Shown here: positions 41,748 through 53,805 of the stretch, piece by piece
How positions within the stretch are numbered: position 1 is the stretch's first letter
How the letters are laid out: each line of letters opens with the position of its first letter
Assembly: GCA_037349105.1 (NCBI GenBank)
Contig: JAYJMM010000019.1
Coordinates: 682,001 to 746,000, forward strand
Direction: 5' to 3'
Source: Limnomonas spitsbergensis
Taxonomy: Eukaryota; Chlorophyta; Chlorophyceae; Chlamydomonadales
DNA: 64,000 nucleotides
The notes under the pieces: model-generated
Told to the model about the DNA's origin: nothing
The model's input: only the letters and a program-made list of their open reading frames with translations
The model's database searches: none
Position numbers and translations under genes: made by a program

Positions 41748-42520
41748 GTATAGGAGCGATGCAAAATATGGCACTTAACGGGTACGGCAGCGCCACGCTG
41801 GCGTTCCGGTGCCATTCCGGTGACAAGTGGACTTGGGGAGGGTGAGCTGGCATGCCATTTCCGCGTTCCGGTGACAAGTGGAATTGGGCCTCTAGTGGAA
41901 TTGGGCCCAAAGTGGGCCCGTAATGTCAAGACAGCAGTACACGGATCGCAGTGTGCGATGCACACGCTGCATCTGTCGTACATAGGTACACGCGCTGTCA
42001 TTATGTAATCTTCTGCGGCCTCTGTCTGCGGCCTATCATCAAATACGATGGTGACGCGCCTGGTACACAACGAGGCTGCTGCCACACGATGATCGTTCAC
42101 ACTAATATAACCACAGCAAACTGATGACAACCTGAACAATCACGCACACCGGGTTTGCATGCGCCACATTACTTGAGACCATTAAATTAAAGAAAAACAT
42201 TTCATTGAAACCGTGCATGTAACAACAGGACAAGTTAGCGACTGCCAATCTTTGAACCTCTAGCCCATTCCAGAGAACCAGGAACTGCGACCTTTCCCTC
42301 CGAATTCTGAAATCGAAAATGGAATAGTAGAGCAACGGCACACATCACTGGACGCACGATAACAGGCATCACCACCCACCCGACCAGCACCAGAATTGCC
42401 AGCCGTGCCGTGAGTGCGCGGAGCGACTTCGCCCAAGCCAACGAACCGAAGACCTTCGTGCTCACCATCTATCAGATCGTCATCAGCCATCGACGGACTG
42501 GGCACCAAGCGTCGATCATC

Positions 42521-43410
42521 AGTTGAAATTTGTTATTGCACGCACCCACGTGCCATATCCGCCATGCCAATCTCCTGGCATTCATCACTCCTGGTAAGCA
42601 GTTCGAATGCGCACGCACACGACATATGTGTTCATACATGCACGCCATATGGTCTTCACTACAGCTGTCGCGTAGCTCATCCTGGGTAAAAAACTAGGAT
42701 GCACCATACCGGCCCTGCAACTTCGTGAGCGTTACCGACGTCCGCTCAACTGCTACCATGTGATGACACGACTTGCCGATTCGCCACGTGTATGCGCATG
42801 GTACCGTAGTGATCTCCGTGATTATGTTCACAACTACATGCGTGCTGCCTTATACCTGGGTTGTGATAGCTATTCACGCTGATAGTGAGGACTTATGATG
42901 GATAAGACTTTTTAAAAGTAGATCATCTTCATCATCGTGTCTTGCAAGCCACCACGGATGAAGATGCCGTGATAACCGCCGACCCATATGATGTTGCTGC
43001 TAGATAAGCCTAGCCGTGTCGTAGGCTATTACATCGATGCATCCAAGACGCCACCAAGTCGTGTTTTTCGATAAGCGGTACCCTTACTCCTATCGCTTGC
43101 AGCCGATGCTGCTCAACCCCACGCTTGCCCCACCTGCTACTTGATGTGTTGAAGATACGAAACGTTGCGTCAAAGCTGTACCAGCTGCACTTGCTTCCTG
43201 CAACCGCTGCTCTTGACCCATTTCACCCCATGTTCCCTTCACCACCACCACTCCCAAATATGCTCCATAGCAGAGCGCTGGCATCTGCGCTGCACCAAGA
43301 ATGCACCCGCAAGATATACATGAACATCTGATGTCTCTGCCGCCACTGCATATATCCGCTGCCTGCACTTGCTGCAACAACCCCTGCTGCCTCCTATCCC
43401 GGTGCATCTG
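42521..43410. other. No gene recognised; short duplicated segment before orphan A
   Basis: Mostly unremarkable sequence. At 43187-43262 CAGCTGCACTTGCTTCC and CATTTCACCCCATGTTCCC resemble 43363-43445 (CCTGCACTTGCTGC, GTTTTACCCCATGCCTCC), so the region just before orphan A may be duplicated upstream of it in the way seen for the exons of the two large genes. Confidence 0.35.
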
Positions 43411-43416
43411 ATCTGT

Positions 43417-45067
43417 TTCCACCGTTTTACCCCATGCCTCCTTCCCCAACCAAAAGGGATGCTTCAAAAATGGGCACTTCCCCAAGGAAACGGGTGACGA
43501 CCAGCCATGCCATCTGGAGCTGAAGAAGCAGGACTCTTTCTCTCCAGCTTGGCCAAGCAGCCCCAATACTGCGATTCCGCAGCCGTCAGAGCCATGCCGG
43601 CTTGATTGGCGGGAGGATGCCTCTAAGACGGCACAGTCTGAGCTGCAATGGGCGGAAAATGACACCACCACAGTACAGCCTTCGGAGCCATTACGTGACA
43701 ACGACACGACGGGGGGGCATTCAGGAACACACGGTGTCGCTTGGAGGGACGACGCTACGACCACGGCTCCATCGTCAGAGCCGTGCCGGGGTGACTCCCT
43801 GAGCACCGCTGACCATTCCTCCCTCCCTGCTTCGAACGCACTGCCCCACATGGGCAAGGTTACCATCACTGCTGAAACTGCGAAGGCAGGTGCCGCAACT
43901 GCCTCCATGCCTGCTGCCACTAAGACTGTATCACCCTTGATCCGTGCTTCTACTTCACCTTCTGCCCTGCGCGAAGAGGCTATCTTTGTCCGGAGCGGCA
44001 GTATGAATGCAATGGCAGCTCCCCAAATCTGCCCCTCGTCATCGACTGGTAACCGGGATAAGTTGTCCGGCACCCAGCAACGCAGCATGTCCGGCCGGAA
44101 TCACAGCTTCACGCCGGGGCAACTCCAGAGTGGTGCCTCCCTCATTGTGGGAAGATCAGCCAGCGGGCGATTCCCGAGAACGTCCCGCCAGCAACGGAGC
44201 AGTCCGTTGTCCTTCCTACCAACAGCAACAGCAGCAGGTACAGCCGCAGCGTCTGTAGCTGGTGGACACGCCGTGAGGTGTGACATTGCGGAGCACCCGC
44301 CGGCCAATGCTGTCGATAGGCAGCGTGTGTTCTCTCTGCGAGGCATCTTGTCCTCCTCGCTGATGCAGATAGGTCCGTGCTCAGGGCCACTGCTGGCAGC
44401 ACTGACCATGCCGGAAGAGAGTCCGCCGGATTCGCCGTTGGTTCTTGCGGATCCGAAAAGCGGATCTGCGAGGCAGATCAGAGAGGTGGATCTGGCAGGC
44501 AGACCTAAGATCAGGCACCCGTTCCCTTTGATGCATAGCGCAAAGGCGCTGACGAAGGTGATGCAGACAAGCAGTGCGGCTCAATATGGAGGTCATGTTG
44601 AGATCTGCAGCAGCCAGAAGCTGCTGCGGCCAAGGTCCTGTGGGGCGCACGAGACAGCGTGTCAGCTGCTGCCAACAGCAGAGGACGTCCAGCAGCTGGG
44701 GTGTGAGGTCACTGCGAGGCTGCAATCGTACCGCTGCAGGCCGCTTGCTGATGTGGACGAATCTGCTGCAATGCTTGCCGCAGCCGCTTCCTCAAAGGAA
44801 TCTCCACGACGGACCTCACAGCGGAACTCTGCTTGGCGGAACAGCCACGAGATGAGGTGGAGCAGGATTGCGCACTTGTCAAGCCTGGCAGCTGCTGGAT
44901 ATGGATCTAGACCTGGATCTGGATCCAAGGTGCGCCTGCTTCCCAAAGCAATCAGTGCTGAATATGTCGGCAGCCAGAGCAACAGTGGCTTCTACAAGCT
45001 GGCCCTGCTCTTTGCCTCTGAGAAAGAACAGAGGCCTGGATCAGGTCACAAGCAGGTTGAGGCTTAG
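43417..45067 (+). CDS. Orphan A: unrecognised protein, paralogue of the 58.5-59.8 kb gene
   Basis: The frame is open from a TGA at 43411 to the TAG-proximal stop at 45065-45067; the first ATG giving a long product is 43850 (405 residues). Similarity to orphan B extends upstream of that ATG (HASFPNQKGCF here, HASLPYLKGCF in B), so the true start is earlier or in an unseen exon. Shared blocks include HSFTPGQLQSGASLIVG (residues 85-101 from 43850), RQRVFSLRGILSSSL, and QRNSAWRNSHEMRWSRIAHL (about 324-343). The protein is Ser/Ala/Pro-rich with no signal peptide, membrane segment or known domain visible. It could be a host gene family or an ORF from a transposable element. Confidence 0.6.
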
Positions 45068-47660
45068 TTTGAAGAGGTGAAGTGCCAGGCTTAACATGCT
45101 GTGAGGAACCTAGCGAGCGCAACGGCTGCGTGCTGTGATGACAAAATTGTTTGCCAAAGAGTGTTTGTATTGTTCCTCAGCTATTGCTTATAGGGTCATT
45201 GTTTTCCTGGGGTTTTGTTTCGCCGCCCGCAAGCCAGTGAAATTGGGCACCCTTGCTTGCGCAGGCGCCCCCTGAAACATGTGACAGAATGATTGTTAAG
45301 TTGTTTTTTCCTCAGGCAGTCATGTTTGTACAGGGTCCCTGCCAGTCTGATGCCGAGTTTGTCCGACCATTCATCCATTATTTGTTCTCACGAGTGAGCT
45401 TTGGTCTGAATTCTTTGTCGTCGTCACTTTTCAGCAATCCCAGATGTTTGGGGACGGCATTTGTGTGAGACCTACCTGGGGACGGAGGTTTGAAAATTGC
45501 TTCTCTGGAAAGTTGCGGTATGATTAAGTGTTTTGGGTATATTTCATTCATCCAGGCCGACACTTCGCACCAACTTTCAATGTCACCCGTACTGCATAGT
45601 TTATGTCTCCAGCACTCCTCGCCAACACTTAGTGTACGCTACCAGTACTTCTCAGTACATATTTTTAGCACTTCTCTCCACTATTTCTCAGATCATGTTA
45701 CCAGGACTTCTTAGTTTATGTCACCAGCACTTATCACCACTGCTTCTCGGTGAATGTCACCGGTATCTCTCTTTAAATCAGTTTAAGTCACCAGCGCTTC
45801 TAATTTTTTTGATGTTATCAATACTTCTCTGAATTTGAAGGGCGTGCAGAATTTCTTCAGCCTATAACTGATGGCTCTGAATTGTATACAGAACTCTATC
45901 TGCCCTGAGCAGCTCAGCCCGTATGTGCTGTCGGTCTTAGTCTGATTCAGAACGCGTTGTTTTAAATTATGCAGCAATCTCATTTATGGTTTCAGGATGC
46001 ATTTGATTTTAGAAGATGTGAAGGACACTTTCGGGTTCATTTTGAGCAAGCCCCACAATATTTTCGACATGCTCTTATCTCGAATCACCCAACGTAATTT
46101 TCTGTTATCCCTCCACTTTCCCAACATAATTTTTTGTGAGCCCCGATATCGATGAGCCCAACTGTATTTTCGACGAGGCCAGGAATCGAGTAGGGTTGCA
46201 TAAGCTGAATATGAAAGGGTTTTTTATGACAAATATCGATGGCCTGTGGTGATAGAGTTGCAAAGCTGCAAGATTGAATGTATGGGAGATGAGCTAGCTC
46301 CGATCCTCTTCCTGTTGTACGGTACACGTTTTTTTGCTTCTTCAGATGACTGTGTTCAACTTTCAATATGTCCCTAGTCCTGGTACTGGTGTACGAATAG
46401 AAACTGGTGAAATCAGAAGACAAGAATTTGTGCCTCCGCTCCTTCATAGAGCTTGGTCCCTTCAAAGGGACAAATGTCCACTCACCACGCATAATCCTCA
46501 CCAAACGTGACCTATCATTGCGGCATGTCCTGTTTTTGTAGGTCGTGCCCAACGAACTTGACCAACGTCAATTCTACAATGCCAGTCAAATTTGTATGTA
46601 TGCTGGTCTGCCTCACTTTGGGGTTAGTATGCGACTGGTTTGTACTTCGTAATTCTGTATTGGTGACCAGGCCTGAGAGGACTTTTCTTTTCAACTGTTG
46701 TTCTAGTGTAGCGCCTGATCCAGTTGACATACACTGTTTCATCTCTTGCTTTAATTCTGCTCCGCTGGAATAGTGGAATGTAAACAAAATGCGATTCATG
46801 CATTTCCCTAGTAATCAGACGTCTCTCCACGCGGTTGACCCGCTGAAGGCGGCCGCAATAGGAAAAACTATCTGACACTAAGGTGACGCAAGATATGACG
46901 GCCCTGCATAAAACAAACGAATAATGCAAGTTGAGTCATGCCTCATGAGGGGTAAAAAGATGTTGGTCCCCACTGTACAACACTCTCAGTAGGGATACCC
47001 AAATTTCTACAATGTTGTAGAAATTTGACATGATTGGAGATTCGGCTTGTTCCATTGACAACAACGAAACAAACTGGGAGACGACTTCTTCTGCACCCCG
47101 CACATTTGATTTGCTTTCCCTTAGACTCAAATTAATTACTTTTTGTGATGACGCCCTCGGTTCATAATGATGTACAGCCCTTTGGACAGTTTTGTTGTTC
47201 ACATTGCCGCAGCTTTTACGCCTTCCTCGTTGCAGCCATGTGCAGAAATCACTTTAGTATATAATGACCACATTCAGCACACAAACAGTCATTGACGAAC
47301 GCTCGATATCACTCTTTGCCTTCGACCTTTTTCCGGAATAGCATGTATCTCCACCACTGCCTATCTGCGGATGAAGCACCAACACTTTCGAAATAAATCC
47401 AACGATTCAGAGTAGCAGCCCCGGAAACACACACTTACAGAGTAGCAGCCCCGTAAACACACACCGTGTTTAAACTTTGGCCTAGGCAAGGCATAGCTTG
47501 CAGCCATACACCCTTTGCCCCAGCATGTGCAAGGGGATGACCTGCCTTGCCAAGCACAAAACATCCAGTGAAAAGTATATTACACTTGTGCTGCTCCCTT
47601 CAGAACTATCAGAACATAAAATGACTCTGCCACAATGGCACCGTATCCAACAAATATGAT
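45068..47660. other. AT-richer stretch with no recognisable gene
   Basis: Composition shifts toward A+T. Medium open frames exist on the minus strand (46085-46552, 46515-46799, 46936-47202) but their products resemble nothing I know and have no shared splice logic. Near 45590-45790 a loose CACCAGYACTTCTC motif recurs several times. A 29-bp duplication (AGAGTAGCAGCCCCG, then AAACACACAC) lies at 47408-47465. Confidence 0.35.
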
Positions 47661-47664
47661 TTCA

Positions 47665-49090
47665 GTGTACATCCTTCAGCTAAAGCTCACCTACACCGCC
47701 TGCGGCCAAAGGGGCCTGATGCAACAAGCCCTGCTGCTTGGACCGAAGGCCGCAGCCCGCAGGCCTGTCAAACCTAGGCGTGGTCCCCGTCGGCTCTGTT
47801 ATGGGTAACTGACGGCCCCACACTGGTGATTTGGCGCACATCCAGTCATCCACACAATGAAACAAATAATGGCTACCAGAACCGCACGTCTGCAATCATA
47901 ACAGCTTGGGTGCAGTCCAGGAGGCAGGCCCCATGTCGAGCCTCTAAGACTGTTTATGTTTTGTGCACTTCAGTTACAGGTCAAGGGCACCACGGCCTGC
48001 AGCCAAGTGGCCAGATGCAGCAAGCCCTGCGGCTCAGGCCACCGGCCGGGCAACCATAGTGGGCCAGTCAAAATTTGGTCTTCATTGGCCTTGTGGTGGC
48101 CGCCCGGTGTCCGCGCCAAGGAGCCTTGAATACAGTAAATGAAACCTGCTACCTGAATTACACTTTTGTAAAAGTGTTAGGGCCTGCCTTCCCAACCATG
48201 CTACCGACAGTGCTGCTTTTTTGTGGGCTTCTCCTACAGCTCAGCTACAGCAAGGCCTGCGGCCAGCGGGGCCTACAGCAGCAAGCCCTGCTGCTTGAGC
48301 CACAGCCCACTGGCCGTCAAGCGATCAAGATTTTTTGCTCATGGTGCGGAGCCCGCTGCTGGCTGAAACCGGGGGCGATACTATCGCCGCGATAGGTTGC
48401 CACAGACCTGTCATCGGTGGTGGGGAATGGGGATCCTGGATTCCCCCCGTCGATTGCAAACAATTTCAGTAGCGCGAGTGCACGTGCGCTGAGTAGGGTA
48501 CTTTTTGCGTGCGTGGCGAATTTAATGTATTAGTTCTCAGGCAACAGGTGCGCAGACCCTATCCTGTTTTACAGTACTGGTCACTGACGTTACACCTCTG
48601 GGTCCTGCTCAAAATGCTCAGCCACGTGGGCGCCTAACTAAAAGGGGCAGAAAAAAAGAAAAGGAAAAGGGGTATATATACCGTTAAGTGAAATGACAGA
48701 CAAAAGGCTGGAAAGAAGAGGCAAAGGAAGTTATACGGTACAGGTAAAAGTAGCTAAATTTGCCTTGTAAATACGGTGACTGAAACTCAGCTACGTAACT
48801 CAGCCCCCGTAAGGACCGTAATCGGCACAGCACTGAATGCAGGCAAAGGGACACATTTGCATAATTTGAATGCCTGCCAGTTGTCCTGTAATAAGGCATC
48901 CTGGCATGCTGCTGTGTGCCTGCCTGTGCCACGAAACCATGCTACCAGCAGTGTGCCTATAAGCAATTAAGCATGCTTCAGGTGCTATTCAGCTAATGCA
49001 TCGTGGCCTACAGCCGAGGGCGGGGTCAGATGCAGGAAGCCCTGCTGCCAGCACGCTGTATTTGGGCCACCGGTCCTCATCCCCCCAATC
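47665..49090. repeat. Cluster of dispersed SINE-like repeats
   Basis: At least four copies: about 47670-47820, 47960-48130, 48225-48330 and 48995-49075. Shared strings include CAGCTACA-like starts, GCCTGCGGCCA, GCAGCAAGCCCTGCTGCT, GGCCACCGGCC and, in the longest, CATTGGCCTTGTGGTGGCC. The same family occurs in intron 4 of the acyl-activating enzyme and at the right end of the window. One copy of the GTTACACCTCTGGGTCCTGC block lies at 48593-48640. Confidence 0.7.
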
Positions 49091-49539
49091 ATGGCAATCC
49101 AAAAGGTAACAACCTTGCACAGATGGTTTCGCATGCACATAAACTGTGCCCATGGCGACTATCGGCGTACATCTGACCCCCACCTGTTCTGCCCACCACC
49201 TATTCACCCCTAATACAGAAGCACACAGCTATGCCGCACGTGCACTCATCTCACCCCCCCCCTCCCCTGCCTTCCCCTCTCCTCCCCTCCCCTCCCACCC
49301 TTGCCCCCGCTGTTGCAGCTGAAACTCTGCGCAGCTTTCACACATCTATTCATTGCGATTCTTTTAAGGAAGCCATCTTCTGCTTTATCAGTCGCTCTCT
49401 GGCTTTCTTCCTTTTATGGCGGTTGACCTTCATTGGGGATCGCCTGAGAAGTTGGTCGAAGAGAAAGTTCTGTGTTATAGGATTTCAAATCAAAAGCTCA
49501 TAAGATGGCAACAATTGTTAATGAAATGGATCTCCAGCC

Positions 49540-50210
49540 TCAAATACATGGGCGTGCCAGGATGTTGCAGCATAAAGGCAGTACATGCCAGTGGGTGCAT
49601 CACTATTGCAGCATGATGGCAGAGCATGCCACTATGCCAGTGGGTGCGGCAATGTTGCGGCGTGGGGGCAGTTCATGCCGGCAGTCGGTGCAGCGCCGTT
49701 GCGGTAATGCAAAGCTCATGTAGTGCCAGAATGTGCATAGATACTGCAATATTCATGCAGTGCATGCTCGTGGGGGACTGCAAAATCTTTTTTTTTTCCC
49801 TTTAGTTCCTGTTCAGCCAAGGACTGTTTTAAAAAGAAGGTGCCAAAGCAGACAACAACAAGCATGAGCCTTTACCAGCCTCAACCCATGTGCGTGCCGG
49901 AAAACCAGCCCCCACCCATGTTCGTGCCGGAAAATCAGCCCCAACCCATGGGCGTGCTGGAAAGCCAGCCGCAACCCACGGGCGTGCCAGGATCTCCAGC
50001 CTCAACTACATGGGCGTGCCAGGATCTCCAGCCTCAACTACATGGGCGTGCCAGGATATTGCTCACAACAATGTGCATGCTGGAATCCACCATATGGCAT
50101 GCCGGAGCTGGTGGATGATGAAATATCAAGCCCTACTCAATTCTGATGCGCGATGTTGCAGCATAATGGCAGTACATGCCAGTGGGTGCATCATTATTGC
50201 AGCATGGTGG
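49540..50210. repeat. Loose tandem repeats with GGGCGTGCCAGGAT and GTTGCAGCAT motifs
   Basis: CAACTACATGGGCGTGCCAG occurs at least twice exactly (around 50003 and 50034), and degenerate relatives GTGCGTGCCGGAAAACCAG, TTCGTGCCGGAAAATCAG and GGCGTGCTGGAAAGCCAG precede them. Another element, GTACATGCCAGTGGGTGCAT, is present at 49584 and 50173. No coding function is supported. Confidence 0.7.
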
Positions 50211-50214
50211 CAGA

Positions 50215-50290
50215 GTCCCCCCGCGCCATGTCTTCCCCCCGCGCCATGTCCTCCCCCGCGCCATGTCCTCCCCCGCGCCATGTCCTCCCC
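50215..50290. repeat. Short GC-rich tandem repeat
   Basis: Five imperfect copies of CCCCGCGCCATGTCYTCC lie in tandem. Confidence 0.85.
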
Positions 50291-53084
50291 TCGCGCCATG
50301 CATTTGCATTCAACATGCACGTGCCGCAACTGCACCATCCCCAAGCGTGGCTTCCCCCAGAACTAAAAGCCTGTGCTGGTGGCCTGCCTCGCCCCTTTGA
50401 CCCCGCGAAGCAAAAGAGATTGCGCAACGAGGCCGAGCCGCTGCCGAGGAAGGCAAGGGGCTAAGCGCGGGCTCCAGCATCATCAGCCCCACCAACGCCA
50501 AGCCGGGGTCCAAGATGTGGTACACAAGGAGTGTGACCCGTAGGATTCAGAGTCCAGAGTGTGAAACTTTCAGGACTAGGGTTTAGGCACATGGGACAGG
50601 GACTGTGGCATGCGGGGCTGCTGGGGGTTGCAGCGCTGTCTGCAGCAGAGAGAAAAGCGGAAAAGGAGGGGGCGCAATCTAGCGTATGTGCTCGCCTAGA
50701 CATTATATATGGAATCTGGAACGCGTCCTCAAAACAAAAGAAGGAGGGAAACTGCTCATCGCACTCATACACAGTTTTGAGGAGGAGAGATTAACCTCGT
50801 TGCCCTTCGCACTCTCAATATGACTGAGGACAATTTTTGACAATCTGCACGCCCCCCCTCTAGAGAAGAAGACAGCTAGCGAGGAGCCTTTGCTCGAGCC
50901 AGCCACACACACATGGTACACCCCGTGCTGCTCCCTCCCCCAGAGCCACATCGCCTGCAGGCAGGCTATGTTGTGCCCCCCTCCCCCTCCCCCTGCCTAG
51001 CCGTGCCCCCAACTAACCGATGTGTGAGCAAACTTGTGGGTTGATGCAGTGGCACCCCGATTTGCTGCTGGACAGCACAACAGTGGCCGGGCGGTTTATA
51101 GGGTTGCCGACCTTGACGGGCAGGATGCAGGGCCAACCGAACTAACTACACCTTCACAATCAACCCTACGAGCATGGGTGGAGCCGCCGTCTCGGCCGTC
51201 AGCAGTAGCCGGTACACGATCTTGTCAACCCGCACCACATGTGGGCCATACAGAGGGCGGAAATGGAGTGGGGACCTATATCCAGGGCGCCTCAATCAAG
51301 GTCAGTACAACGCATCTACCGGTACCGGAAAACTTGGCAGAGTTCAGAGCTCTTTCTCCGCTCTGTTTGCAGGGCACCTGTCGGTGAATAGGTCAGGCGC
51401 CCCCGGCCCACACCTGTTTTACGAGCTGTGGTAGCCTGCACTGTAGACAGGCGTCTCCGCCTCATGAGCTCCCTAGTTGTTACCCAGCCCACTGCAAATC
51501 ACGCCAAGGCACAAGGTGTTTTTTTCTGTCATGGCACACGCCTCTTTGTCTCCTTTTTGCAGCCTTTCACAGAGGGCACACAACTTCAAATCATAAACAT
51601 CTGCCATACAGGGGGGGGCCGGGGCACACACTCACCGCCAATGCTCCGTCGGGCCTGCCCATCCTGCGCCATGGCTCCCAGATTTAGCATAAGTTTGGTA
51701 TGTTCTTGCCAGCGTGGGGCTCTCCCTCATGCGCTGCTCGCTGGCGGCCAGGAGATGCACTTCAACCATGCACGTCAAGGCACCATGCTCGCATCGACAG
51801 GCCGCTGCCGCTGCTGCAATGTTGCAAATCAGCTTGTTAGGCTGGCCCTTGCAAACTCCACCAGAGATAAAATTGGGTAGCATTGTATACCACACACATG
51901 GAGGGCTCGCCATGTTAGCTGACAATTCCAAGCCCAGGCCAGCAGCCTCAATTGAGAGGCCTGAGGCAGAGCCGGCATGCCAAAATCACCGCGATGGCGC
52001 CATCTTCGCCCTGGAACCACCACCGCTGCCGCAAAGGGAGCGGCTGCCAGCATGACAGGCGCACAGGTGGCAGCCCCATGCGCCCGCATACGACGCTGCC
52101 CCGTCTGGCGACCTGCTGACCTGTGAGAGTGGGCTTTATGCCACTATGAGCAGAGGGACTCGAGTTATAAGGTTCGGATCGCTCCAACTATACATACTGG
52201 TGCTCCACCTGCACACCTAGTATCTCTTACATGCATGACCATTATTGACCACAGCATGGCAATTCAAGACTGTGCCCTCTCCTTCAGCTCCTTTGCTTGC
52301 CTGACTTGATTTCAAATTCGAATTTATGTGTGCCGCGTAAAACACAACCACTGAGGCTGCGGAGGAGAAGTAGAATGTGGTCGAGATCTAGAAAAAGGGA
52401 GACGGAAATTTATGGCATGGTCTCAGTTTACAGGTTTCGCCCGAGTGTGACCTTCAGAATAAAAGTAATCACGAGTGTGATCATGCTGCCTTTTCCGCAG
52501 GGCCCGTGAGACAGCATGACCCAACCACCCAGCGAACGTGTCCTTTTAAGTCGAGATGCATGTGTCGACTGACGACAAATCCGGAATGCGAACATGGAGT
52601 GCCCTCGCACGCGTTCACCGCCTACGGCCGACCAGATCATGATGTGCTTCGCCCGGCTGTGGTGCATGCCATCACCCCGTCGCAAGTAGCCCTGATCACT
52701 GGTCTCATTACCCGCTGCAATCTCTTGACATGCTGACGAAGTGCTTCGGCTGGGCCAGGAGGGCAGCAGGCCGGGCCGTGGGGGTCCACTGGTCCAGCGG
52801 GCAGGTGAGTCAGCCTGCATGACTCAAGCACAGAGTCAGAATGTCACCAATCAATTATACGGATGAGGGAGACGTGGTGCGGCAGCCCCTTGGAGGAGTG
52901 GCTACCGGTACACACCAGTGGAGCAAGGTCGGAGGAGACGGTCTCTGACGTGCTTTTACTGTTTTACACCTCCTGTGAGTCGTTCCCGGAAGGACACTCA
53001 GATCTTTGGATCTGGGCGTGTGACTGTGTACATTTGTACAAGTGCCACCCTGTTTTGTCTACCAAGGCTATGGGTGAGAATTGA

Positions 53085-53595
53085 AGGAATAGTGCTGTGT
53101 GATGCTTTTGGAGGCTTGCGCGCGGGCATAGAGACGGATGACCCGGCCCGCCGGCAGGCATTCTGGTCCACCGCTCTCTTCCCCTGATACATACGACAAG
53201 CAAGGTGCATGCAATTGTTGGCCCCTGGTGGGCGTGGCATCACCTCCGATACCCACGCTTGCTGCCTGTTGTTAAATTTGTGAAGTTTTGACACTCCAAC
53301 AGAGCATCACATTTGATGCACCCTTGCTGCCTGTTGAGGTAGTACGTGCCGGGCATTCGAGGAGTTGCCCCATGATATTAACGCCATCACCCTCAACCCC
53401 CTCATCCTTGCCGGAGCGCAGGATGGGACGCACTATTGGTCGCATCCCATCCTGCCGGTGGCCGGATGGGTGTGCAAGGATCTGCCCTCTGCTGCCAGGC
53501 TGCACAAGGGCCTGGTCGGATAGATAGAGAGGCAAGTCCTTTTCTCCTCTCATGCACCTCTTGGAGATGCTCCAGGGGGTGCAAAGTGATTAACC
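53085..53595 (+). pseudogene. Cytosine-5 DNA methyltransferase-like fragment, probably retroelement-borne
   Basis: Two blocks in the right order resemble C5-methyltransferase motifs. GIVLCDAFGGLRAGIE (53090-53140) resembles the cofactor-binding motif I. LPHDINAIT, then VAGWVCKDLPSAARLHKGLV (about 53370-53520, reached by frame changes) resembles the catalytic motif IV region, usually of the form GWPCQDLS, with its cysteine kept. A further stretch, SPLMHLLEMLQ (53550-53580), fits the segment that follows. Frameshifts and stops separate the blocks and a short element ends it at 53624, so it is dead. Methyltransferase domains inside retrotransposons are known in some eukaryotes; the link to the integrase downstream is inference from position and strand. 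Confidence 0.45.
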
Positions 53596-53623
53596 TATGC
53601 CCTGTGGTGCAACTCATTGAGGA

Positions 53624-53797
53624 CAGGGACACAGGATACGGGCCGTTTTGGAAGAAAAAATATCCTGTCTTGTACTGTATCGATATGGTCCACTTAGGTG
53701 CACCGACTGGAAATGCATACTTTTGTCCCGTATTGGCAAAATTCCGTATCGTACCGTATTGCCATATTCCGTATCCTGTGAATATCCTGTGTCCCTG
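53624..53797. mobile_element. hAT-like MITE, copy 1, with 8-bp target duplication
   Basis: Ends CAGGGACACAGGATACGG and ATATCCTGTGTCCCTG are inverted. Flanks ATTGAGGA (53616-53623) and ATTGAGGC (53798-53805) match at seven of eight bases, as expected for hAT-type 8-bp duplications. 174 bp, no ORF. Confidence 0.82.
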
Positions 53798-53805
53798 ATT
53801 GAGGC

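Noticed and set aside
41510..42139. 209-codon minus-strand open frame
   Set aside because: It runs across the border of an inverted-repeat element and shows no recognisable motif.
42260..42508. Minus-strand start exon MADDDLID before GTGAGC
   Set aside because: A plausible ATG and donor by chance; no downstream exon or homology could be found.
43090..44088. 332-codon minus-strand open frame
   Set aside because: Antisense of orphan A, whose plus-strand frame is conserved in a paralogue.
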